Of a stretch of 64,000 nt of DNA, positions 36,201 to 45,900 are shown piece after piece (the stretch's first letter is position 1; each line of letters begins with the position of its first letter). The notes beneath the pieces are model-generated. The model had not been told where the DNA came from. It did not search any database and saw only the letters and a list, made by a program, of their open reading frames with translations. The translations under genes were made by a program, and so were the position numbers. Source of the stretch: Hemibagrus wyckioides (taxonomy: Eukaryota > Chordata > Actinopteri > Siluriformes > Bagridae); contig NC_080729.1 of NCBI RefSeq assembly GCF_019097595.1, forward strand, positions 4,713,417 through 4,777,416, in the 5' to 3' direction.

Positions 36201-38011
36201 AATCGTCACGCCAATATGTCGAGGAAAAGCACAGGGTTTGTTTAAATGGACCGATAGTGAGGTGGAATTGTTACTGCGAGTAACACAGGAGTATAAAGTT
36301 GCAAAAGCGAGCGAGAACGTATGCCGAATTGGTCACTTGACTACGGTGGTGGCTTAAGTGGTTAAGGCTCTGGGTCGTAGACCGGAAGATCAGGGGTTCA
36401 AGCCCCAGCACCACCAAGTTACCACTGTCGGGCCCTTGAGCAAGGCCCTTAACCCTTAACGCTGCTCCAGGGGTGCTGCATCATGGCTGACCCTACGCTC
36501 CAATCTCCAAGGATGGGATATGTGAAGAAAGAATTTCACTCTGCTGTACGAAAAGATACATTTTGCATTGACTAAAAACGCTGTCTCAGTGTGGACGGAA
36601 GGCCAAAACGGATAGAATCATACATTTTTAAACAAAAAATGTGGACATGGACCTTAGTGATACGTCTATAACTACACTGACCTATTAGTTCCTCAGGAGC
36701 TCTTGTTGTATAAAGGACATTATCAACATTTACTGAGTTACTGAGTGTCCAGTGTCACCCAAATGAGGATGAGGTTCCCTTCTGAGTCTGGTTCCTCTTC
36801 CTCATATCATCTCAGGGAGGTTTCCCTCACCACCATCACCTCAGGCTTGCTCATTAGGGAGAAAATAGTGACTTAACATAAAACTTTCTATGTTTCTATA
36901 CTTCTGTAAAGCTGCGGTCCATTGTTAAAAGCGCTATACAAATAAATTGGATTGAATTTATACTAGAATGAGGATGTTCTTGATGGACACTCCACCACAT
37001 CTGGTCTAGATGACAGGTTCCGCCGAACGACGTCAAAAACCCTACACCACAAATACGAGTCTATACACACGACCTGAGCTCACGGTCCCGAAACGTTCGA
37101 AAGGTCAACAGGAATAACATCATCTCGAGGATTTCTACCTGGCAGACTCCTTGAACTTTTCCACAAACTGAGCTCTTAGACTGTCATGACCAGGAATGTC
37201 CACAAGAGTCCAGCTGGTACCCTGTGGAGAAGAAATTAACCATTAAATACATCAGCTTTGTGTGTGTGTGTGTTTATTATTTATTTGGTACCTTCTCATT
37301 TTTTGCTCTGTATGGCGCTTTACTCTCTTTGATGGAGGTCACAGTTTGGATAAATTTCCCCGTCAGGAGCTGAAGAGGCAAAAATAAAACTGATCAATAA
37401 ACGATAATGAAATAAAATGTGGTAAAAGGTAGGAATCTTTCTTCCTCACCCGGCTGAAGAGGAGGGATTTTCCAGCGTCACACACACCAACTAGCAATAC
37501 TGCGTTTCTTTTCTTCTTGGAGCTCAAGAAAAATTTCAAAAGCACTGCAATGTAGAAACATAATCGATCTATTAAGCGCCCGAAGCTTAAAATATGTCAT
37601 TTATCATGCAAACATATGAGCTTGTTAGCTAAATACTCTCGAGATTTTTTTTCCTATCCGTATTCAGACAAATCGCGCCTCCTCGCTATGATTGGCTAAT
37701 ATTTTACAATCACTACCAATAAACGAACAAGTTAAGCTCCACTAGCCAAACAGAGCAGGCAAGCGCTACTACCAGCCAATCATCGCCTAGAAGGCGGGAC
37801 TTGTCAGAAAACGGTTGGGAACTATATTCCATGTAGCCGTTGCTACGAGGCCCAAACATTCTTGCTTACCTATTGTAATAATAACAACGGCTATAGCGAC
37901 GAAAATCCCGATTAGAAACGAAGGGTCTTGCTCTGTTATTTCCTTAACGAGTTCGTCCAAAAATGGCTCCGACGAAAAGTCTTCCAGATCCAAATTCAGT
38001 TTCTCCTCCAT
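33287..38011 (-). CDS. srprb: Signal recognition particle receptor subunit beta
   Basis: Seven minus-strand exons (38011-37870, 37544-37450, 37369-37292, 37221-37139, 35102-34966, 34334-34280, 33494-33287) give 265 residues; human SRPRB has 271. All introns are GT-AG and every junction keeps frame. The ATG at 38011 has a near-perfect context (GCCATGG); an in-frame ATG 36 nt upstream is weaker. SRPRB is an ER-membrane small GTPase that anchors the alpha subunit of the SRP receptor during co-translational targeting. One membrane helix spans about residues 31-53 (FLIGIFVAIAVVIITI and on). The GTPase motifs are G1 GVCDAGKS (67-74), G3 DIPGH (113-117), G4 NKQD (176-179) and a G5-like CSAR. The block from AIVFVVDSAAFQKEVKDVAE to the end, with KGKDFEFSQLPL, is diagnostic. 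An NRF1-type site lies 53 bp upstream. Confidence 0.95.
34078..34263 (+). mobile_element. LINE reverse-transcriptase C-terminal fragment
   Basis: The plus strand encodes RLRWFGHVQSEYIGRRMMDM and then RRQRGTPKRRYMGVKYEDMK. This is the typical end of a non-LTR retrotransposon polymerase protein. Only the last 60 or so residues remain. It lies in the last intron of srprb, opposite to the gene. Confidence 0.7.
35360..35709 (-). mobile_element. Degenerate Tc1-like fragment, third family
   Basis: The right end, read on the minus strand, begins CACTACAATGGCCAAAAG and continues TTTGTGGACACC, a Tc1-type terminus. The minus strand then shows eroded transposase sequence (GTGCACAAAGCAAAC, GAGCTCTGACTCAACCCTA). 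The left edge is not clear. It lies in the fourth intron of srprb. Confidence 0.55.
36343..36570 (+). repeat. tRNA-derived SINE, longer subfamily
   Basis: It has GGTGGCTTAAGTGGTTAAGG, a B box GGGGTTCAAGCCC, the GGGCCCTTGAGCAAGGCCCT body and a long extra tail with TGCTCCAGGGGTGCTGCATC and GAATTTCACTCTGCTGTACG. It shares this tail with the copy at 40619. It lies in the fourth intron of srprb. Confidence 0.75.
36712..36962 (+). repeat. Retroposon 3' tail repeat
   Basis: It contains CCAAATGAGGATGAGGTTCC, CACCTCAGGCTTGCTCATTA and ends with GCGCTATACAAATAAATTGG plus an ATTGAATT-type tail. The same block recurs at about 44370-44642 and 63320-63575, so it is an interspersed retroposon whose class I cannot name with certainty. 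Confidence 0.65.
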
Positions 38012-38063
38012 GGCGGTTCCGCTGGTAGAGAGGCGCTTCTGACACACGTGTACCTAACAGACC

Positions 38064-38075
38064 TGCGCATGCGCA
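38064..38075. promoter_or_regulatory. NRF1-type site in the srprb promoter
   Basis: The 12-bp palindrome TGCGCATGCGCA is a perfect match to the NRF1 consensus. It lies 53 bp upstream of the srprb ATG on the minus strand, as expected for a TATA-less housekeeping promoter. A CACGTG E-box lies between it and the gene at about 38045-38050. Confidence 0.7.
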
Positions 38076-38104
38076 GGAGACACCTCACAATAGACCCATA
38101 GATA

Positions 38105-39352
38105 CACTATATTGCCAAAAGTATTCGCTCACCTGCCTTGACTCGCATATGAACTTAAGTGACATCCCATTCCTAATCCATAGGGTTCAATATGACGTCG
38201 GTCCACCCTTTGCAGCTATAACAGCTTCAACTCTTCTGGGAAGGCTGTCCACAAGGTTTAGGAGTGTGTTTATGGGAATTTTTGACCATTCTTCCAGAAG
38301 CGCATTTGTGAGGTCACACACTGATGTTGGACGAGAAGGCCTGGCTCTCAGTCTCCGCTCTAATTCATCCCAAAGGTGTTCTATCGGGTTGAGGTCAGGA
38401 CTCTGTGCAGGCCAGTCAAGTTCATCCACACCAGACTCTGTCATCCATGTCTTTATGGACCTTGCTTTGTGCACTGGTCCACAGTCATGTTGGAAGAGGA
38501 AGGGGCCAGCTCCAAACTGTTCCCACAAAGTTGGGAGCATGGAATTGTCCAAAATGTCTTGGTATGCTGAAGCATTCAGAGTTCCTTTCACTGGAACTAA
38601 GGGGCCAAGCCCAGCTCCTGAAAAACAACCCCACACCATAATCCCCCCTCCACCAAACTTTACACTTGGCACAATGCAGTCAGACAAGTACCATTCTCCT
38701 GGCAACCGCCAAACCCAGACTCGTCCATCAGATTGCCAGATGGAGAAGCGCGATTCGTCACTCCAGAGAACGCGTCTCCACTGCTCTAGAGTCCAGTGGC
38801 GGCGTGCTTTACACCACTGCATCCGACGCTTTGCATTGCACTTGGTGATGTATGGCTTGGATGCAGCTGCTCGGCCATGGAAACCCATTCCATGAAGCTC
38901 TCTGCGCACTGTTCTTGAGCTAATCTGAAGGCCACATGAAGTTTGGAGGTCTGTAGCGATTGACTCTGCAGAAAGTTGGCGACCTCTTCACACTATGCGC
39001 CTCAGCATCCGCTGACCCCGCTCCGTCAGTTTACGTGGCCTACCACTTCATGGCTGAGTTGCTGTCGTTCCCAAACACTTCCACGTTCTTATAATACAGC
39101 TGACAGTTGACTGTGGAATATTTAGGAGCGAGGAAATTTCACGACTGGATTTGTTGCACAGGTGGCATCCTATCACAGTTCCACGCTGGAATTCACTGAG
39201 CTCCTGAGAGCGACCCATTCTTTCACAAATGTTTGTAAAAACAGTCTGCATGCCTAGGTGCTTGATTTTATACACCTGTGGCCATGGAAGTGATTGGAAC
39301 ACCTGATTCTGATTATTTGGATGGGTGAGCGAATACTTTTGGCAATACAGTG
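38105..39352 (-). mobile_element. Near full-length Tc1-like transposon with inactivated transposase
   Basis: The 1248-bp element is bounded by TA and by inverted repeats (CACTATATTGCCAAAAGTAT at the left; the right end ATACTTTTGGCAATACAGTG is its imperfect complement). The minus-strand transposase starts near 39219 (MGRSQELSEFQRGTVIG). It shows the DD34E triad: [15 protein letters not shown] and PIEHLWDEL, with 34 residues between the second Asp and the Glu. It is broken by two in-frame TGA stops, near 39052 and 38995, one of them probably a CpG decay, and possibly by a small shift. The element is therefore dead as an autonomous copy. It inserted about 94 bp upstream of the srprb start codon. 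Confidence 0.92.
38187..39219 (-). pseudogene. Tc1-like transposase pseudogene
   Basis: The N-terminal 56 residues (MGRSQELSEFQRG to TTATQP) carry the first helix-turn-helix, including SSREISSLLNIPQSTVS. A TGA stop follows. After a second stop the frame reopens and runs for about 240 residues to the C terminus. That part holds [20 protein letters not shown] (first Asp) and [16 protein letters not shown] (second Asp). Family members are about 340 residues. The stops make it non-functional as it stands. Confidence 0.85.
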
Positions 39353-39994
39353 TATATACTGTACTGAACTGCACAATTGTTTGTGTTGTGTATTTTATAG
39401 TATATTATATAGTGTGTAATATTTGCTCAACTCATAAAGAGAGAAAAATGAGAGGCTGGTGTCTGCTAATATGGATGTGGATGTTTTGTAGGCGTCCCAC
39501 CGTAACTAGAAATGAATACAAATTAAAATTAATGAATGTCCTAGGCATGAGGAATGAATGAAACACTTGAGGACATGCTGTTATAGGGAAATAATCATCT
39601 ACGGTGTGGTAGCATCATTCTGTTGTGTTTTTGTTCCTTAAGTATTGTGCATTAGAGTAATGGTGGCTTGGTGGTTAAGCTTCTGCACTTCTGAGTGAAT
39701 TCAGATGCCAGTGACGGGCTTTTTAACAAGAACTCGAACCCAGAAAAGCTCAGCTATATGCTCTGTAAGCCTGTCGTATGTATTCGTTCAGTTATCTCAA
39801 GCGAAAAAGCATGATCAGCCCCAGTGTTTACATCTGCAGTCTCTAAACAACATGATAAAAGTGATGCAAAATACAACACAAAATCTCATCCTTGTTACAT
39901 AAACAAGAAGTCTGACATAAACGTAAACATATTTGCATACGGCATTAATAACATCTATAATAAGCCGTTTATCCTTGAACTCTAGCGCACGGCT

Positions 39995-40167
39995 TTCCAG
40001 CCCTCCTCCTCCTCGAGTGCTTCTCACAGACTTTAGTTCCAAACTCTAATCTAAAACATCCGATCTACGTTTAGATCCTGATTAGTGTCTCCAGAAGAGC
40101 TTGATTAGCAGAATCAAGTGTGTTAGATGTGGTTTGGAGCTGAAGTCTGCAGAAGGAGGGCTGGAGA
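39995..40167. repeat. Imperfect foldback sequence
   Basis: CCAGCCCTCCT at 39997-40007 pairs with AGGAGGGCTGG at 40154-40164. Further in, AGTTCCAAAC pairs roughly with GTTTGGAGCT. This suggests an old hairpin-forming MITE with eroded arms. Confidence 0.5.
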
Positions 40168-40618
40168 CCCTCACTCTAGTCTTCAGATTCAGACCAACTG
40201 CGCCGCTCAGAGCACTAACAGCTACAGAGAAGTCCTTTGTTCTGTAGAACAGCTGATCAAAATCATCAGCTCATCAGCGAGCCTTACAGCAAGCTTCGCT
40301 TTCCGGAAAGGGACAAAAGATTTTCTTCAAGAATCTGTCAATAACTGCACCTTCAGATCTGGGGGGATAAGTGGAAAAAGATTTTTTTTTTCTGTCACAG
40401 AAACATTTCTCGGTCTCTGATAGGAGCACGCTCAGAGCATACTTGTTTAAGGAAACGAAAACAGTAAAATCATGATGTACCTGATGACAGAAAGAAAGAT
40501 TATGAAGTGGTACAATTTTTTGCAAATATAGTCAAAAGGATGTGTCTAAATCTAGAACTGTTCCTGAGCCGTTTTCTCTTTGGACCTCTTGAAGGTTCTA
40601 CTTGAATAGAATAAAAGG

Positions 40619-40820
40619 GACGGTGGTAGCTCAAGTGGTTAAGGCTCTGGATCGCTGATCGGGGTTCAAGCCAAACTGCCACTGTTGGGCCCTTGAGCAA
40701 GGCCCCCAACGCCCCCTGCTCCAGGGGTGCTGCATCATTGCTGTCCTTGCACTCTGACCTCAGCGATGGGATATAAAGAGTTTCACTGTGCAATGATGTA
40801 AATGTGACAAATAATGACAA
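40619..40820 (+). repeat. tRNA-derived SINE, longer subfamily
   Basis: GACGGTGGTAGCTCAAGTGG head, a GGGGTTCAAGCC B box with a small deletion after it, the GGGCCCTTGAGCAAGGCCC body, and the GCTCCAGGGGTGCTGCATCA tail shared with the copy at 36343. Confidence 0.75.
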
Positions 40821-41576
40821 CTTAACCCTAAAACCTTGGTTCTTGAACAGTTTATTGGATAGATAACGGTTCTTAGTCTCTATATCAGGGTTTACTTGGA
40901 AGAACTCTCTGATAGGTAAAGCTTAGGAACTATTATTCATGATGTTCATTTTTGGAAAAATGCTAAACATTTCTATTACTCTAGAACCACACAGCACGGT
41001 CATCATCGCTTGTTTCTCTAGGGATTTTTTTTGGTTAACTCTGCAAGTGATATTTACTTAGACACAAGAGTTAAATATGGAACCTTAGAGTTAGTTGATG
41101 AACCCCACATTTTTTATTTATTCGTTTTAGGGAACTCTTTCAAAGTTCTTTATATGTAGGACTCTACAACAGAGTAGAGAGACTTGTGTGTTTATATTAA
41201 ACCATGCACTGAATGGATATATCATTCAGGGATCATTTCTCAAGATTAGGAAAACTGACAAAATAATTGCTTCTACATTTTCAGTTTGGAATTGCAAATT
41301 CCTCTGTTTCTGTTTCTGGACAAACTCTGATCAAGTGTTTATTTGTCTGGACGCGAGCATGGCTTAGAGGTTTAAAGGTTTCCTTTTCTCAAACTCATGC
41401 CGAACCAGAGTTGGTGTCCACTACACTTTGGTCCATTACAAGAAAAGAAAGGGGGCAGGGTTCTGGTACACTAGTTGTTAAGATTTATTACAGCAACTTC
41501 TTAAGTTTATAATGGCTGTAAGTAATGTTAGAACTTGAATAAAACAAATGGACTGTGTGGGTGTAAGGTTCTGGAA

Positions 41577-41635
41577 CAGATAGATAGATGGATGGATGGA
41601 TGGATGGATGGATCCAGACAGACAGACAGACAGAC

Positions 41636-41708
<73 letters not shown>

Positions 41709-41715
41709 TGCAGAC

Positions 41716-41808
<93 letters not shown>

Positions 41809-41836
41809 TGCAGACAGACAGACAGACGGATTGATG

Positions 41837-41913
<77 letters not shown>

Positions 41914-41947
41914 GCAGGCAGACAGACAGACAGACAGACAGACAGAT

Positions 41948-42037
<90 letters not shown>

Positions 42038-42048
42038 CATACATACAT
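41577..42048. repeat. Compound (GATA)n/(GACA)n/(GGAT)n microsatellite
   Basis: About 470 bp made almost entirely of tetranucleotides: a GGAT block at the left, then long GATA blocks interrupted by GACA blocks at about 41617-41638, 41813-41827 and 41913-41946. Two long minus-strand open frames (tyrosine/leucine/serine/isoleucine repeats) are only translations of it. Confidence 0.95.
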
Positions 42049-42082
42049 AGATTTTTTGTACCACATATACTACACAGGGTCA

Positions 42083-42262
42083 CAAACAGCCCAAAAGGCA
42101 CAGTTTGGGGGACTCAGCCTGGCTCTGGTCTGGAGGAAGAGAAAAACTTCTAAAACATGCACGCAAACTCACGCATGCAGGGAAGAGGCAGGAATCAAAC
42201 CCACAAATCAACCCCCTGGAGGTGCGAGGCCAAGGTGTGAACACTAAGCCACCATGCCCCTA
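42083..42262 (-). repeat. tRNA-derived SINE-like repeat
   Basis: Read on the minus strand it has GGTGGCTTAGTGTTCACACC, CCTCGCACCTCCAGGGGG, a degraded B box TGGGTTTGATTCC, and phrases of the fish SINE seen at 10260-11640. Confidence 0.6.
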
Positions 42263-42454
42263 AACAAACAAACAAATAAAATGCTTTCTTTTTCCAAGAA
42301 AAGGCTAAAATATTGTTGCATGTGCTTAAAAAAGGTTTCATTTTTTGGGGTGAAAAAGCACATTTGTACTGAATTGTTGTTCAGTTGAAGTGGTTAAAAA
42401 AAGTTTGAGAACCCGTAATGTCTCTTTGTATACTTAATTCTAAAGGGGCTTGCT

Positions 42455-42456
<2 letters not shown>

Positions 42457-42497
<41 letters not shown>

Positions 42498-42500
42498 TTT
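42457..42500. repeat. (TTTA)n microsatellite
   Basis: Eleven or so TTTA units with no interruption. Confidence 0.9.
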
Positions 42501-42934
42501 GCTGCCCAAACATTCTCATGATTGTTATACGCTTTGTTATATTGGTTTCACCATCGATGTATCCTATAAGGTATACTATAAGAGGTTCTAGATTACACTT
42601 ATTTATTTCTTTTCTTTTCCTAACTTGTCCTGCCCGTGTGAAGTCGGTGCGTCATTACGCACGCTCCAACCATTTACAGAGACACTTCAATCCACTCAGG
42701 AGGTCGAGCTGAAGAAAGTGGGGGTGGTGGGAGAAAATCCCCAGCTCGGGTTTTTTTTTTTTTACGTTTTAGACATCTGCATGATTTAGATCGAGTTCCT
42801 CTGTGGTTTGAGAGCGTCGCTGTACCATCGTATAGCCTTTCGTATAGGTTCTCTGCTTCCTCCAGAGCGGATGTGTGGCTGCGCTTCGCCGCGGCATTGA
42901 CCAGAACCTCGGTGCTTTCTCTCGGACCGGAGCG

Positions 42935-45900
42935 ATGGCGCGCTGCGCGTTCTGGAGCGCGCTGTGTCTCTTCTTCATGTCCTCCACCGGACTTTCTTTC
43001 GGTACCAGTTTCATCTACCCGTTCCAGGGACTCACACTGCAGCATGTGAGCTCAGAACAAAGCGTCGCCGGTCCCCCGGCTTCAGCCATCAGCTCTCAGC
43101 GCAGGTAAGGGACGCGCTAAACTTCCTTACTATCCGTGCATAAGAAGCATTTAAGCCTTTTTTAATAGAAATCATTACACACTTGAATATACGAGGGTTG
43201 CCAGATTGCTCCTAATTAAGCTTCGTGTACAAAATCCATTCAAAGCAACCGCAACCTTCATTAAAACAAAGTTCTGTAAAGTTTACTTCAGCCTTTTCAA
43301 ATATATATATATATATATACATATATATACCAGGTTAAATCCTGAATGCTTGTGATATACAGTCTCAAAAATAAAGTACTTTTCCTCATTGCATCATTTT
43401 TTTGCATCATCAAGGTACCCATAGTGCATCATAGAAAGTTTGTTAAAGCACATACACCTTCCCAGGTAAAACATGCGGCACCACAGCAGCAACAACAAGG
43501 AAAAGTACAGTCCTTTCATTACCGATATTTCCCAGAGAGGAAATGCGCTAGAGTTACTTAGTGTAAAGATTTCTTACATAGATAAGTCTGCAACATTCAG
43601 GGGGTGGGGAGAAAAAAAAGAAAACAGTCCAAATCAGTGCCAGAGTCTCATAAGCTCAAGTCGTGAGTACGCAAATCAGTTCCATGTTACAAATCAGTGG
43701 CTGATTGTAGTCAAGTCTGACTGACGTCCAAGTTCTGGACTTGACAATAAAGTTACTTAAGAATGTAGAATGCACACAGATCTTTAGGAAATAGAAGACT
43801 TTATATCCCTAGAGCAAAACTGTACAGCTTGGACGAAGAAAACGCATCAGATCCTCTCAAGCAATAGAGAGAAATCATCTGCCACTTCTTCACTCATTCT
43901 GCTCTCGCAAACAAATTTGATTCAGTTGAATAATTGGAAGTTGTTCATCCGCGTTCATGTTTCTGTATTCACTTTCCAGACAAAATACATAACAGAGATG
44001 GAGCTGAGTACTGATCGTGTGTTTTAAACAGATACGCATACAGGGACGGATAGGAAGATCCCGCTGGAACTGAGATCACGCTGAACACAGGACAAGAGAA
44101 ATGTGCATGAGCAGAAGGTGTTTACTTTCATCCGGGTGTGTGAGGGCAGATATGAAGCATGTGGGACAAACAAAAAGCACTTAAAACATTGAAAAGATGG
44201 GAATATGTGTTCAATCAGATTAAAAGAGGTTTACATAGAAACATTAGGGTTCTCAAAAAAACGTGATTTCGTTTGTTAAGGTTACGATTCAATCATAAGA
44301 AACTGATGAATGATTTCTGAAGTAATGATAACTGCATTATTGCATTTACAGAGAGAGTCCATTCATTCATCCTTAGTAACCGCCTGGTCAGAGTCACAGT
44401 GGTCTCTAAATCTAGTTTCCAGGATTTCAGGTTTAAATCCTGTTTCAATTCAGTATTCAGTAATAGGACTCCTTTTCGAGTCTCAGTGTTTCTTCTTGAT
44501 ATCATCCCAGGGAGTTTTTTCCTTGCCACAGTCACCTCAGGCTTGCTCATTAGGGATAAATATAAATAGAAGTCAAATATTTTTAACTATCTTATCTAAC
44601 GTCCATTGATAAAAGCACTGTACAAATAAAATTGAATTGAACTCAGAACTAGTTCCTGGTCTTCTTTCTAGAGTTCTTCTGCTTGGAAAAAAAACTTGGA
44701 GATGCCCAAAGCAAGGTCATATTTGTATGGGTAGAACTTCCATAAACGTTAATTGTTTCTGTGTGCACCTTAAAATGATCAGCGTTAATTGAAGTGGTCT
44801 GAAATCAACAGAATTACTTCTAAACTTAAAACAGCTTGCGTCAAGCGAAATCTGTTTGCTGTTGACCGAGTGTCAGGTGTGTTTACATCAGACAACTCAG
44901 GCATGATCGATGTTTCTCGAGTTCCTGTCTCGGAATTCCAAATTAGACCCTATATTTCACCGCCTTTTTCCACGATCGGAGATGTTTTTTATTTAACAGC
45001 GAAACGTAGCACATTTCTACCGTCTATGCCCATAACAGCCAACAGTAAACGCTAACCAGAACATTCGTTTTTATCAATCCGGCCATGCTGCTCCAGCGTA
45101 TATCTTTGAAGCGTCAGTCAATATCGTGGTGAACGTTTGCATATGTCGAGCATTTGTTCAGACTTAGTTGCATGATTAGGCAATGGAATTTGTGGATGTT
45201 ATATTTTTGAAGAAACCTGACCAAATCAGGGACCCAAATGTTGTTCACATTCCATAGCCATTGTTTTTTTTGGGGTTTTTTTTGTATTTTTCTTTCCCCA
45301 GACTCTAACCTAAAGCAGCCTAGAAAAGCAGACGTCCAATCTGACTACCATAGCTGCTGGTTGGAGAAGATGCTGGAATGCTGAAGATGCTTGTGCTTAA
45401 TTTCTTTTACTTCATTTCAGGAACTGGTGCCAGTACACGGTATCGAAGACGGTGACGTGCCAGGTGCATAACGGCACCGAGACGACGGTGCAGAGGGTGT
45501 TCCAGGGCTGTCGATGGCCGGGACACTGCTCTAAAGTCATCAGGTATGAACCTGTATCATCGCTCTGTTGTGTGTGGACGAAAAATTCAGACGTTTTACA
45601 TCACATTTTCTTTAATCCTCTTTAAACTCCGAATGGCAAACTACGGGACAGTTCTATTAAAACGAATGAGATGTTGGCTCATGTCTCGAGTATAATCAAA
45701 TTTTGAAATGAGAAACGTCCCTACAGCAATCCAAAGCCACTGTTGCAAGAATTGTGAATCATATCCAGCTGAATGTATCAGAATGCAAAACGCTGGAACG
45801 GGTTATACAGTGCTGATTTCTTTGCATTGGCAGTTACAGGACACTGATCAGGCCTGCGTATAAGGTGGCCTATCGACAGGTGACCGCGCTCGAATGGAGG

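Larger units (their letters stand above)
39353..42934. other. Intergenic region between srprb and col26a1
   Basis: The stretch holds a foldback sequence (39995-40167), a SINE (40619-40820), the long GATA/GACA tract (41577-42048), a minus-strand SINE (42083-42262) and a TTTA run (about 42457-42500). The last 300 bp should be the col26a1 promoter and 5' UTR. No other gene is supported. Confidence 0.6.

Noticed and set aside
38012..38047. Upstream in-frame ATG extending srprb by 12 residues
   Set aside because: The downstream ATG has a near-perfect context and gives the expected family length; the upstream one is very near the NRF1 site.
41478..42101. Two long minus-strand open frames (207 and 178 residues)
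   Set aside because: They are translations of the GATA/GACA microsatellite, giving endless YLSI repeats. They have no start context or flanking gene structure.
42674..43045. Minus-strand frames overlapping col26a1 exon 1
   Set aside because: They are shadows of the GC-rich coding exon and 5' UTR, with no homology.
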